Source: JBGPEQ01 sp035518775
GTDB lineage: Bacteria > Pseudomonadota > Alphaproteobacteria > Dongiales > Dongiaceae
Reading direction: 5' to 3'
Assembly (NCBI GenBank): GCA_035518775.1
Contig: DATIXH010000224.1
Location: forward strand, 1-33,361
Length of the DNA stretch: 33,361 bases
Part shown: positions 6,985 through 16,298 of the stretch, piece after piece
Position numbering within the stretch: position 1 is the first letter of the stretch
Layout of the letters: every line of letters starts with the position of its first letter
The notes under the pieces: generated by a model
What the model was told of the DNA's origin: nothing
Database searches by the model: none
Seen by the model: only the letters and a program-made list of their open reading frames with translations
Made by a program: the position numbers and the translations under genes

Positions 6985-9213
6985 CTAGGCCGTGAGCGCG
7001 ATGCGCGGCGCGCCGTTCGCCGGGCCGGTGACGCGGCCGATGCAAGCCGCTTGCGCCGCCCCGTTCGCGTGCAGCTCCGCCAGGCAGGCCTCCGCGGACT
7101 CCGCGGGCAGGCTGCCGAGCAAGCCGCCGGCGGTCTGCGGATCATAGAGCAAGGCGATGCGGGGATCGCCCGGCGGCGCCGCACCGATATCGACGGCATC
7201 GGACAGCGCGCGGTTCTGCGGCGACAGCGAGCTGGCGATGCCCTGGCGCAGCAGATCGAGAGCCCCAGCAAGCGCCGGAACTGCGGCAAGCCTGACTTCC
7301 GCATCGACCGCAGAGGCACGCAGCATCTCCAGCAAGTGGCCGACGAGGCCGAAGCCCGTGACGTCCGTGCAGGCCCGCGCGCCATGCCGACGTAGGGCAT
7401 CCGCCGCCGTGCGGTTCGATTGCAGCATGGTGCCGAGCGCGGCATCGATCCAGTCGCCGCGCGCCTTTGCCCGCATGTCCGCCGCGAAGAGCGTGCCCGT
7501 GCCCAGCGGCTTCGTCAGGATCAAACTGTCACCCGCACGCATGCCGCTCTTGCGCCAGAGCTGATCGGGCGTCGCAACGCCGTTGGTCGTCAGGCCGAAC
7601 GCCAGTTCCGCGCCCTCGCCGGTATGGCCGCCGATGAGGGCGGCGCCGGCCTCGGTCAGGGTCTGTGTGGCGCCAGTCATGAGCTGCAACAGGTCGGCTT
7701 CCAGTTTCGCCTCCGGGCCGTAGGGCAGGGTGGCGATGGCGAGCGCGGTCTGCGGCGTGGCGCCCATGGCATAGAGGTCGCCCAGGCAGTGGTTGGCGGC
7801 GATGCGGCCGAAGAGATAGGGGTCGTCGATGAAGGCGCGGAAGAAGTCGACGCTCTGCACCAGCAGCTGATTGCCGGACACGCTGACGACCGCGGCATCG
7901 TCGGCCGGATCGAGGCCGATAATGACCTCCGGCCGGCTCGGCGGCTGGACGCGGTGCAGAACCCGGCTGAGCAACTCGCTGCCGACCTTGGCACCGCAGC
8001 CGCCGCAGCGCATCTCCGGCGCCGCGCCGTTGCCGACGCTTGGCGCGGGCATGGGCGCCATCGCGTCGAGGTCTCGATACATGCGCATCCAGCGCCGGTC
8101 GATGTAGTTCTTCAGCCGCCAGATGAGCGCGCCCTCGGCATTCCAGCGGCCACGCGAGGCGACCGCGTACTTGTCGCCGGTCGAAATCAGCGCGAGATGA
8201 TGGCGCTGGGGCCGATAGGATTCGAGCGCCTCGCCGCGGCAGGCATAGCGGAGATTGCGCGCCAGCGGCGGCCCTTCGCGTACAGCGAACACGCCGGACT
8301 TTGCGAGGCGATAACCGGCCAGAGCCGCCACGTCGCCGGCGGCGAACACGAAGGGATGGGAAATCGATTGCAGGCGATCGTTGACGGCGACAAATCCCTG
8401 ATCGTCCGTGGCCAGGCCGGTCTGGCGGAGCCAGGCGGCCGGCGCCGCGTTGGTCACCCAGATTGCAGCGTCGAACACAACGTCTTCATCAGGTTGGCAC
8501 TTCATCTCGTTCGGCGTGACGGATAAGACCTTCCGGTTCAGATGCAGTTCGATGCCGCGTTCGCGCACCGCGCGAGTGAGGCGCCGGCGCACGCCGGGAC
8601 TGTGCGTCGGCAGCAGCTCGGCGGTATCCGCGACGATGGCGAACTGGACCTGCGCGCCGTTCCGCGAGCGTGAGGCCAGGCGGTGCTGCAGAGCGAGGCA
8701 GACCTCGGTGCCGCCGGCACCGCCACCGACGATGACGATGCGGAACGGGCGCTCACGGGGTTGCTGTAGGGCCTGCTCGATCGCCTGCCAGCCCGTCACG
8801 AAGGCGTCGACCGGTTTGATCGGCAAGGCAAAGTCGGCGGCACCGGGGACGCTATGCCAGCTCGGCCTGGAGCCGATATCCAGCGAGACATAGTCGAAAT
8901 CGACCGGCGGCCGGCCAGCGCAGATGACGCGCTTTCCCGCGAGGTCGAGCCCAATCGCCTCGGCATGGAACAGCCGCGCGCCAGCCTTCTGAGCGAGAGG
9001 CCGCAGGTCGATATGGGCGTCGTCATGTGTATAGTGACCAGCGACGAACCCCGGCAGCATGCCGGAATAGGGCGTGTGGATGTCGCGGCTGATCAGGGTC
9101 ACGCGGATGTCGCGGGCCGGGCGCAGGACGAATTGCCGGAGCACCTCGACGTGGCTGTGTCCACCGCCGACCAGAACGAGGTCGCATCCGGCAATCGAGG
9201 CAGCGGATCTCAT
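6985..9213 (-). CDS. selD: Selenide, water dikinase SelD with N-terminal FAD oxidoreductase domain
   Basis: 742 residues from ATG 9213; GTG 9219, two codons earlier, is an alternative and the numbering here uses it. Residues 10-380 are an NDH-2/sulfide-quinone-reductase-like flavoprotein: LVLVGGGHSHVEVLR for FAD, a second nucleotide motif IVIVGGGAGGTE (161-172) and VFAAGDVAAL (291-300). Residues 403-744 are SelD, which makes monoselenophosphate from selenide and ATP: CGGCGAKVG with Cys408/Lys411 as the catalytic pair, GLDPADDAAVV, HCLGDLYAMGA and GHTGEGAE. The fusion is known in proteobacteria and may couple a redox step to selenide supply. The gene is transcribed divergently from the formate dehydrogenase operon. 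Confidence 0.95.
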   Translation of the reverse strand: MRSAASIAGCDLVLVGGGHSHVEVLRQFVLRPARDIRVTLISRDIHTPYSGMLPGFVAGHYTHDDAHIDLRPLAQKAGARLFHAEAIGLDLAGKRVICAGRPPVDFDYVSLDIGSRPSWHSVPGAADFALPIKPVDAFVTGWQAIEQALQQPRERPFRIVIVGGGAGGTEVCLALQHRLASRSRNGAQVQFAIVADTAELLPTHSPGVRRRLTRAVRERGIELHLNRKVLSVTPNEMKCQPDEDVVFDAAIWVTNAAPAAWLRQTGLATDDQGFVAVNDRLQSISHPFVFAAGDVAALAGYRLAKSGVFAVREGPPLARNLRYACRGEALESYRPQRHHLALISTGDKYAVASRGRWNAEGALIWRLKNYIDRRWMRMYRDLDAMAPMPAPSVGNGAAPEMRCGGCGAKVGSELLSRVLHRVQPPSRPEVIIGLDPADDAAVVSVSGNQLLVQSVDFFRAFIDDPYLFGRIAANHCLGDLYAMGATPQTALAIATLPYGPEAKLEADLLQLMTGATQTLTEAGAALIGGHTGEGAELAFGLTTNGVATPDQLWRKSGMRAGDSLILTKPLGTGTLFAADMRAKARGDWIDAALGTMLQSNRTAADALRRHGARACTDVTGFGLVGHLLEMLRASAVDAEVRLAAVPALAGALDLLRQGIASSLSPQNRALSDAVDIGAAPPGDPRIALLYDPQTAGGLLGSLPAESAEACLAELHANGAAQAACIGRVTGPANGAPRIALTA

Positions 9214-9308
9214 GGCCACACTCTAGTCTACCCTGGCGCGCACCTCCCCCGGGGAGGGTCTTGACGCTAGTTGGTAACAGAGCGAAACTCGTACTAACGA
9301 TTCAAGAA

Positions 9309-9320
9309 AAACAATTGTTT
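9309..9320. promoter_or_regulatory. 12-bp palindrome upstream of fdhA, possible operator
   Basis: The sequence AAACAATTGTTT is a perfect palindrome 67 bases before the fdhA start, in the 174-base divergent region between selD and fdhA. Its AT-richness stands out from the GC-rich surroundings. A second palindrome, CCTCCCC-C-GGGGAGG (9243-9257), lies closer to selD, and TTGACG at 9261-9266 could be a -35 box, though no well-spaced -10 was found. It may be a regulator site; the regulator is unknown. Confidence 0.35.
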
Positions 9321-9387
9321 GCGGCATTTCGGCTCCTGCGGCTCCGGCACTCAGCCGGCCCAGCATAATGCCAGGAGGCAGCGCGCC

Positions 9388-12300
9388 ATGAACATGATCG
9401 GCGTCAACAGACGCCAATTCTTCAAGATAACGGGAACGGCCATCGGCGCGTCGACGGTGACCGCCTTGGGCTTCTCGCCGGCCCAGGCCGTGGCCAATGT
9501 GCGGCCCTTCAAGCTCGAGCGCACGACGGAGACGCGCAACACCTGTCCCTATTGCTCCGTCGCCTGCGGCGTCATCATGTACAGCCTCGGCGACAAGGCC
9601 AAGAACACGAAGTCCTCGATCATCCATATCGAGGGCGATCCGGACCATCCCGTGAATCGCGGCACGCTCTGCCCGAAGGGCGCGGCGTTGCTCGACTTCG
9701 TGCATGCGAAGACGCGGCTGCAGCATCCGGAATATCGCGCGCCCGGGAGTGACAAATGGGAGCGCATCAGCTGGGACGACGCCTTCGCGCGCATCGCCAA
9801 GCTGGTGAAGGACGACCGCGACAAGAACTTCATCAGCCGCAACAAGGACGGCCAGCTCGTCAACCGCTGGACCTCCACCGGCTTCCTGGCCGCCTCTGCG
9901 ACCACCAACGAGACTGCGTACATCACCTACAAGGTCGTGCGCAGCCTGGGGATGGTCGTCTTCGACAACCAAGCAAGAGTTTGACACGGCCCCACGGTGG
10001 CCAGTCTGGCCCCAACCTTCGGCCGCGGAGCGATGACCAACACATGGGCGGATATCAAGAACGCCAACCTCGTGGTCATCATGGGCGGCAATGCCGCCGA
10101 GGCGCATCCTTGCGGGTTCAAGTGGGTTACTGAGGCCAAGCACTACAACAAGGCCAAGCTGATCGTCGTCGACCCGCGCTTCACGCGCTCGGCCGCGATG
10201 GCCGACCTGTTCATGCAGATCCGGCCGGGCACGGACATCGCCTGGCTCGGCGGCGTGATCAACTATCTGCTGTCGAACGACAAGATCCAGAAGGACTACG
10301 TCCTGAACTACACGAACGCCTCCTTCATCGTGAAGGACGAGTTCACGTTCCAGGACGGCTTGTTCAGCGGCTACAACGCCGAGAAGCGCGACTACGACCG
10401 CTCCAGCTGGGACTATGTGATGGGCGACGACGGCTTCGCCACCGTCGACCCGACGCTTCAGAACCCGCGCTGCGTCTACCAGCTGATGAAGCAGCACTAC
10501 TCCCGCTACACGCCGGAGATGGTGGAGCGCATCACCGGCGCGCCCAAGGACAAGTTCGTGAAGGCCTGCGAACTGATCGCCGAGACGGCGGCCCCGGACA
10601 AGGCCATGACCAGCATGTACGCGCTGGGCTGGACGCAGCATTCGAAGGGCTCGCAGAACATCCGCACGATGGCGATCATCCAGCTGCTGCTCGGCAACAT
10701 CGGCGTTGCCGGCGGTGGCATGAATGCCCTGCGCGGCCACTCCAACATCCAGGGTCTGACCGACCTCGGCCTGATGAGCAACCTGATCCCCGGCTATCTG
10801 ACGTTGCCGGTGGACAAGGAGGTGGACCGCGCCACCTATCTGTCGACTCGCGGCTTCAAGCCGCTGCGGCCCGACCAGATCAGCTACTGGCAGAACTATC
10901 CGAAGTTCTTCACCAGCTTCCAGAAGGCGATGTACGGCAAGGCGGCGACGCCGGAGAACGACTACGCCTATGACTGGCTGCCGAAGCTCGATGTCACCTA
11001 CGACATCCTGCGCGCCTTCGACCTGATGTTTCAGGGCAAGATGAACGGCTACTTCTGCCAGGGCTTCAATCCGCTGATGTCGGCGCCCAACAAGAAGAAG
11101 GTGATCGCCGCCCTCTCGAAGCTGAAGTTCCTGGTGGTGATGGATCCGCTCGCCACGGAGACCGCCAGCTTCTGGGAGAACCACGGCGAGTACAACGACG
11201 TCGAGACCAAGAGCGTCCAGACCGAGGTGTTCCGCCTGCCGACCAGCTGCTTTGCCGAGGAGAGCGGCTCGCTCACCAACTCGGGGCGTTGGCTGCAGTG
11301 GCACTGGAAGGGCGCCGAGCCGCCGGGCGAGGCCAAGACCGACGTCGAGATCATGGCCAAGCTCTATCTCGCGATCAAAGGCCTCTACGCCAAGGACGGC
11401 GGAGTCTTTCCCGATGCGATCCAGAGTCTGGTCTGGCCCTATGCCGTGTCGGACGACCCGACCACGGATGAGATCGCCAAGGAGGTCAACGGATCCGCGC
11501 TCGAGGACCTGCCGGACCCGACCGACCCGGCGAAGCCGCCGATCCTCAAGGCGGGGCAGCTGCTCGATGGCTTCGGCCAGCTGCGCGACGACGGCAAGAC
11601 GACCTGCGGCTGCTGGATCTACTCGGGCTGCTACACCGAGAAGGGCAACCAGATGGCGCGGCGCGATACCTCCGACCCGACCAATTCGGGCCTGGCGCCG
11701 GGCTGGGCCTGGTCGTGGCCGGCCAACCGCCGCATCCTCTACAACCGTGCCTCCTGCGACGCTGACGGCAAGCCGTACAACCCGAAGCGCAAACTCATCG
11801 GGTGGAACGGGACGAAGTGGGCCGGCGTCGATGTTCCGGACATCCCGCCCACGGCGGCGCCGGGCGCGGTCGGTCCCTTCATCATGAATGCGGAAGGCGT
11901 GGCGCGCCTCTTCACCCGCGGCATGATGCGGGACGGGCCGTTCCCCGAGCACTACGAGCCCTTCGAGGCGCCGGTGCAAAACGTGCTGCATCCGAAGGTG
12001 GGACCGAACCCGGTGGCCCGGGTATTCAAGGCTGATATGGAGGTTTTCGGCAAACCCGACGACTTCCCGATCGTCGCCACCACCTATCGTCTGACCGAGC
12101 ATTTCCACTTCTGGAGCAAGCACACTCTCATCAATGCCATCCTGCAGCCGCAGCAGTTCATCGAGATGGGTGAGGCGCTGGCCAAGGAGAAAGGAGTCAA
12201 TACCGGCGAACTTGTGGAGGTGCGCAGCAACCGTGGCAAGATCACAGCGGTGGCCGTGGTGACGAAGCGGATCAAGCCGCTCACCATCGACGGCAAGACC

Positions 12301-12465
12301 GTCCACACCGTCGGCATCCCCATCCACTGGGGGTTCACGGGCGAGACCAAGAAGGGGTTCGCCGCCAACACCCTTACGCCCTATGTCGGCGACGCCAACA
12401 TCGAGACGCCCGAGTACAAGGCGTTCCTCGTTGACGTCAGCAAAGCCGGCGCGGCCGTGAGCTGA
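9388..12465 (+). CDS. fdnG: Selenocysteine formate dehydrogenase-N alpha subunit (UGA read-through)
   Basis: 1025 residues when UGA 9982-9984 is read as Sec199; a conventional gene caller would split it into two ORFs. ATG 9388 follows AGGAGG. The N-terminus is a twin-arginine signal (NRRQFFKITGTA), so it is exported folded to the periplasm. CPYCSVACG and TLCPKG supply the [4Fe-4S] ligands. The Sec context RV-U-HGPTVASLAPTFGRGAMTN is nearly that of E. coli FdnG. Downstream come the bis-MGD molybdenum (or tungsten) cofactor-binding domains, with MGGNAAEAHP, GVINYLL and a C-terminal FRLPTSCFAEE/EVRSNRGKI region. It oxidises formate to CO2 and passes electrons to the beta and gamma subunits encoded next. 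The frame is intact on both sides of the UGA, which argues against a pseudogene. Confidence 0.96.
9982..10017 (+). promoter_or_regulatory. UGA-Sec codon and SECIS-like hairpin
   Basis: The TGA at 9982-9984 is followed by CACGGCCCC and then a hairpin: GGCCA (9999-10003), loop GTC, TGGCC (10007-10011). A lower stem GG (9996-9997) pairs with CC (10012-10013) and leaves U9998 bulged. A bulged U below a short stem and a GU in the loop are the features SelB recognises in the E. coli fdhF/fdnG SECIS. The pairing was read by eye. Confidence 0.8.
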
Positions 12466-12476
12466 GGGAGGCAACG

Positions 12477-13373
12477 ATGGCATCGCTGCAATCCCTCGAC
12501 ATCAAGCGCTACTCGGCAACGACCACGACGCCGCCCAGCGTCCGTGAATCGGTCGAAGTCGCCAAGCTCATCGACGTCTCCCGCTGCATCGGCTGCAAGG
12601 CCTGCCAGGCCGCCTGCCTGGAGTGGAACGACCTGCGGGAGGAAGTGGGCATCAACGTCGGCTATTACGAGAATCCGCATGATCTCACCGAGAACAGCTG
12701 GACGCTGATGCGGTACTCGGAGGTCGAGGAGGCCGACGGCCATCTCGAGTGGCTGATCCGCAAGGACGGCTGCATGCATTGCGACGATCCGGGCTGTCTC
12801 AAGGCTTGCCCCGCGCCGGGCGCGATCGTGCAGTATTCGAACGGCATCGTCGATTTCGTCTCGGAGAACTGCATCGGCTGCGGCTACTGCATCAAGGGCT
12901 GCCCGTTCAACATCCCGCGTCTCTCGCAGAAGGACCACAAGGTCTACAAGTGCACGCTGTGCTCGGACCGCGTCGCCGTCGGCCAGGCGCCAGCCTGCGC
13001 CAAGGCCTGCCCGACCCAGGCGATTTCCTTCGGCACCAAGGAGGATATGACGCACTGGGCGGAGGCGCGCATCGCCGATCTGAAAGAGCGCGGCTACGAG
13101 AACGCCGGCCTGTACGATCCGCAGGGCGTCGGCGGCACGCATGTGATGTACGTGCTGAAGCATGCCGACCGGCCCGAGATCTACGCCAACCTTCCGAAGG
13201 AGCCGAAGATCAGCAGTCTGGTCGAAGCCTGGAAGGGCTGGCCCAAGCCGATCGCGCTCGCGGGCCTGGGCCTCATGGCGCTCCTCGGCTTCATGCACTA
13301 CGTGACCAACGGGCCGAACGAGACCGACGAGGAAGATGAAGAAAAAGGCCGGCGTACGCTGGGGCAGGGGTAA
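12477..13373 (+). CDS. fdnH: Formate dehydrogenase-N iron-sulfur (beta) subunit
   Basis: 298 residues, 11 bases after fdhA with GGGAGG upstream. Four ferredoxin-type cysteine groups are visible: CIGCKACQAAC (37-47), CMHCDDPGCLKAC (99-111), CIGCGYCIKGC (132-142) and CTLC with CAKAC (159-178). These bind four [4Fe-4S] clusters that carry electrons from the alpha subunit to the haems. One hydrophobic segment near 257-275 (IALAGLGLMALLGFMHYV) anchors it in the inner membrane, as in E. coli FdnH, and is followed by an acidic tail (TDEEDEE). It has no signal peptide of its own and is expected to be exported with the Tat-directed alpha subunit. Confidence 0.95.
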   Translation: MASLQSLDIKRYSATTTTPPSVRESVEVAKLIDVSRCIGCKACQAACLEWNDLREEVGINVGYYENPHDLTENSWTLMRYSEVEEADGHLEWLIRKDGCMHCDDPGCLKACPAPGAIVQYSNGIVDFVSENCIGCGYCIKGCPFNIPRLSQKDHKVYKCTLCSDRVAVGQAPACAKACPTQAISFGTKEDMTHWAEARIADLKERGYENAGLYDPQGVGGTHVMYVLKHADRPEIYANLPKEPKISSLVEAWKGWPKPIALAGLGLMALLGFMHYVTNGPNETDEEDEEKGRRTLGQG

Positions 13374-13376
13374 CCG

Positions 13377-14012
13377 ATGAAGCGGCCAGCAGGTACTGTT
13401 TCGCGCTATACGCCGGGAGCAAGGGCGAATCACTGGCTTAACGCCATCATCCTCATCCTGCTCGCGCTGAGTGGGATGTCGCTCTTCCACCCGGCGCTGT
13501 TTTTCCTGAGCGATCTGTTCGGTGGGGGCGTATGGGCGCGTATTCTGCATCCCTGGCTGGGCATCGCCCTCATCTTCACCTTCGCCGGCCTGTTCATCCG
13601 CTTCTGCCGCTACAACATCTGGGAGCGGACCGATACGCAGTGGCTCAATCGCATTCGCGACGTGCTGGCCGCGCGCGACGAGAATCTCCCGGAGGTCGGC
13701 CGCTATAACGCCGGACAGAAGCTCGTGTTCTGGCTCATGACGATCGGCATCCTCGTGCTGCTGGCCAGCGGCATCGTGATGTGGGAGTCGCAGTTCGGCG
13801 ACGTCTTTTCGGTCGAGCAGAAGCGCATCGCGGCCGTGTTCCATGCCACGGCCGCCGTGGTCATCATCGGTGTCTGGATCGTCCATCTCTACGCGGCGAT
13901 CTGGGTGAAGGGCACTGTGCGCGCCATGACCCGCGGCACGGTCACCAGCGGCTGGGCCTGGAAGTTCCACCGCAAATGGCTGCGCGAGGAGGCGGCCAAG
14001 GGTCACAAATGA
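13377..14012 (+). CDS. fdnI: Formate dehydrogenase cytochrome b556 (gamma) subunit
   Basis: 211 residues, four bases after fdhB. Four membrane helices are evident, near 22-42, 56-76, 116-135 and 153-176. His19, His58, His156 and His170 fall one position after the four haem-ligand histidines of E. coli FdnI, so both b-type haems should be present. The subunit takes electrons from the beta subunit across the membrane to reduce quinone. Its stop overlaps the fdhE start (ATGA at 14009-14012), implying translational coupling. Confidence 0.94.
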   Translation: MKRPAGTVSRYTPGARANHWLNAIILILLALSGMSLFHPALFFLSDLFGGGVWARILHPWLGIALIFTFAGLFIRFCRYNIWERTDTQWLNRIRDVLAARDENLPEVGRYNAGQKLVFWLMTIGILVLLASGIVMWESQFGDVFSVEQKRIAAVFHATAAVVIIGVWIVHLYAAIWVKGTVRAMTRGTVTSGWAWKFHRKWLREEAAKGHK

Positions 14013-14929
14013 CGGTGCCGGGGGCGGTCGTCGATCCCATCGATATCGGCAACGTCGCGCAACCCCCGTTCGTCCGCCTGCCCGATCTGACGGCGCTGTT
14101 CGAGCGGCGCGCGGCGCGCCTGGAAGCGTTGTCCCGCGGCCATCCGATGGCGGACTATCTGCGGTTCGTCGGTGCGCTGGCGCGCGCCCAGGCGGCTGTC
14201 GTCCATCGGCTGCCCGCAGGCGCGCTCCCAGGTCCCGAGCAGATCGACTTCTTTCATGAGCACAAGCTGCCGCTCGTGGACCGCCTGACGTGGCGGCGTG
14301 ATTCCTCGTGGCAGGCGGGGCTCGACGGAATTCTTGACCATCTCGCGCCGCTGACAATGCCCGACCCGGCGCGATCTGCGCTCGATGCGCTGAAGCGACT
14401 TGGCCCTGATCGTCGCGAGGGTACGGCCGACCGCGCCCTCGGCATCGATCCTGCTCCGGGCGATGCGGCCCAGGCCTGCTTCGTCAGTGCCGCCCTCCAG
14501 GTCTATTGGGCTCGGATGGCCGGCCTGCTGGATCCACAGACCGTGCGTGCGGTCGAGCCCGCCGGCTCCTGCCCGGTCTGCGGCTCGCCCGCCGTCGCCA
14601 GCGTGGTCTATGCGGAGGGATCGCTCCAGGGCGTGCGGTTCCTGTGCTGCCCGCTGTGCGCGAGCGAATGGCACTGCGTTCGCATCAAATGCGCCAACTG
14701 CCAATCCACCAAGGGCATCGCCTATCAGCACATTGCGGAGCAGCCGGCCGTGAAGGCGGAGACCTGCGACGAGTGTCGCACCTATACCAAGATCCTCTAC
14801 CGGGAGAAGGACGCGGAGAGCGAGGTTTTTGCCGACGATCTCGCCACCCTCGGGCTGGACGTTCTGGTGAGTGAAGCCGGCTGGGCGCGCGCGACTCCCA
14901 ATCCGTTCCTGGTGCCGGCGCCGGATTAG
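14009..14929 (+). CDS. fdhE: Formate dehydrogenase accessory protein FdhE
   Basis: 306 residues, starting at ATG 14009 within the ATGA overlap; the frame is open further upstream but that part is antisense-like and out of context. Cysteine pairs typical of FdhE rubredoxin-like metal sites are CPVCG (near 188-192), CCPLC, CANCQ and CDEC. FdhE is a cytoplasmic protein needed for assembly and redox maturation of membrane formate dehydrogenases and interacts with the Sec-containing alpha subunit before export. It is the last gene of the tight fdh run. A weak inverted repeat (ACGGTC at 14941-14946, GACCGT at 14955-14960) follows but has no U-tract. No fdhD sulfurtransferase gene is in the window. 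Confidence 0.92.
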   Translation: MTVPGAVVDPIDIGNVAQPPFVRLPDLTALFERRAARLEALSRGHPMADYLRFVGALARAQAAVVHRLPAGALPGPEQIDFFHEHKLPLVDRLTWRRDSSWQAGLDGILDHLAPLTMPDPARSALDALKRLGPDRREGTADRALGIDPAPGDAAQACFVSAALQVYWARMAGLLDPQTVRAVEPAGSCPVCGSPAVASVVYAEGSLQGVRFLCCPLCASEWHCVRIKCANCQSTKGIAYQHIAEQPAVKAETCDECRTYTKILYREKDAESEVFADDLATLGLDVLVSEAGWARATPNPFLVPAPD

Positions 14930-15041
14930 AGCGCGCTCCTACGGTCACGGCACGGACCGTTGGACCTTAGTCCAATGCCGTTCGGGCGCGCCTTCTTCTA
15001 CGATCGCGCGTGCCAAGGGGAAGAGGGACCCGCGCCGCAGC

Positions 15042-16130
15042 ATGGACGTAACCGCCGCCAGTCACAACGATCAGCGTCAACGGGTCATCGAGATCGCATT
15101 GGCGCTGCTGCTGGTGTTGCTGCTGATCGCGGCGACGTTTCGGATCTTGCTGCCGTTCGCCGGCGCGCTCACCTATGCGATCATCCTCGCGACCGCGACC
15201 TCGGGGTTGTTCGAACGGATGGTGAAGCTGCTGAACGGGCGGCGGCGGCTTGCCGCGCTGCTGTTCGGCCTGCTCGCCGCGGCCATCACGGTCATCCCGC
15301 TGATCTATCTCAGCAGCGCGGTCGCCGACGCCGTTCCGGTCATCCAAGGGTGGCTGGACGCGGCCAGCAGCCACAATATTCCCGATCTCCCCGCCTGGAT
15401 CGCGGGATTGCCTCTCGTCGGAGGCAAGATGGCGGAGGCATGGCGACAGCTGCAGGTCGAAGGACTGGGCGTGCTGCAGCACTACCAACCGCAGCTTGTC
15501 GCTTTCGGATCGTGGCTGGTGAATCTGAGCCTCAGCCTCGCCGGCGCCGTCTTCGAGATCTTCCTGGGCGTGGTCATCGCGGCAATGGTGCATGCCTCGC
15601 GAGACGGCGTCGTGCGGCCGGTGTCGGCGGTCGCGGCGCAACTCGCCGGCGCGGAGGGCTCCGCGTTGCTGGAGGCTGCGCGCCGGGCTATCCGGGGCGT
15701 CGCCTTCGGCGTCATCGGCACTGCCCTCCTGGAGGGACTGCTGGCGTGGATCGGCTTCGCCATCGTGGGCGTCCCGGGCGCCGTCGCTCTGGCCGCGCTG
15801 ACGTTCTTCTTCGCCGCGATCCAGATCGGACCGCTCCTGGTTTGGCTGCCTGTGGCCATATGGTTGGTTTCGAACGGCGAGATAGCCTGGGCGATTTTCC
15901 TCGCCGTCTGGGGAGTTGTTCTGCTGATGGGCGCAGACAATATCGTCAAGCCCGTGCTCATCGCGCGCAGCGGCCAGTTGCCCATGCTCGTGCTGTTCGT
16001 CGGGGTGATCGGCGGCCTGGCCGCCTGGGGCTTCACGGGCATGTTCATCGGCGCGACGACGTTGGCGATCCTCTGGACGGTGCTGCAGGCCTGGCTCGGC
16101 ATGAAGGTTCGCCCGGCCGCCACCGATTGA
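15042..16130 (+). CDS. AI-2E family (PerM/UPF0118) membrane transporter
   Basis: 362 residues from ATG 15042; an in-frame extension to 14871 overlaps fdhE and is Arg-rich, so it was rejected. Hydrophobic segments near 20-65, 70-90, 160-185, 215-245 and 250-350 give the usual eight-helix pattern with a long loop between helices 3 and 4. The C-terminal GxxxxDNIVKPVLIARSGQLPML is a hallmark of the AI-2E exporter-like family. Members have been linked to autoinducer-2 export, Na+/H+ antiport and other roles, so substrate cannot be assigned. It lies between fdhE and selA on the same strand; a link with selenium or formate is only positional. Confidence 0.88.
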   Translation: MDVTAASHNDQRQRVIEIALALLLVLLLIAATFRILLPFAGALTYAIILATATSGLFERMVKLLNGRRRLAALLFGLLAAAITVIPLIYLSSAVADAVPVIQGWLDAASSHNIPDLPAWIAGLPLVGGKMAEAWRQLQVEGLGVLQHYQPQLVAFGSWLVNLSLSLAGAVFEIFLGVVIAAMVHASRDGVVRPVSAVAAQLAGAEGSALLEAARRAIRGVAFGVIGTALLEGLLAWIGFAIVGVPGAVALAALTFFFAAIQIGPLLVWLPVAIWLVSNGEIAWAIFLAVWGVVLLMGADNIVKPVLIARSGQLPMLVLFVGVIGGLAAWGFTGMFIGATTLAILWTVLQAWLGMKVRPAATD

Positions 16131-16298
16131 ATGCTTCCGCGCAGTGCATTCTCCGCGACAGGCACGCCGCACGCTGTCGGCGTCGGCTCGCCGCCGATGT
16201 CGACAGGCGCGATTTCGGAAGGCTATGCTACGGAATCATGGCTTTGATTGCCCGCCCCTGTCGGCAATCGGATTGTAGGAATGCGCTGGTGATGATTG

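Noticed and set aside
9982..9984. UGA as a nonsense mutation making fdhA a pseudogene
   Set aside because: Position matches the Sec codon of FdnG, a SECIS-like hairpin follows, the rest of the frame is intact, and all Sec genes are present.
9223..12483. 1086-residue minus-strand ORF covering fdhA
   Set aside because: It is antisense to a clear Sec formate dehydrogenase, and its composition is the Arg/Val/Asp-rich pattern expected from the reverse frame of high-GC genes; no domain is recognisable.
12381..14357. 658-residue minus-strand ORF over fdnH-fdnI-fdhE
   Set aside because: Antisense shadow of three recognised genes, with no motifs and no start signal.
14941..14960. Inverted repeat ACGGTC/GACCGT after fdhE as a terminator
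   Set aside because: Stem is only 6 bp with no U-tract after it; too weak to list as a terminator.
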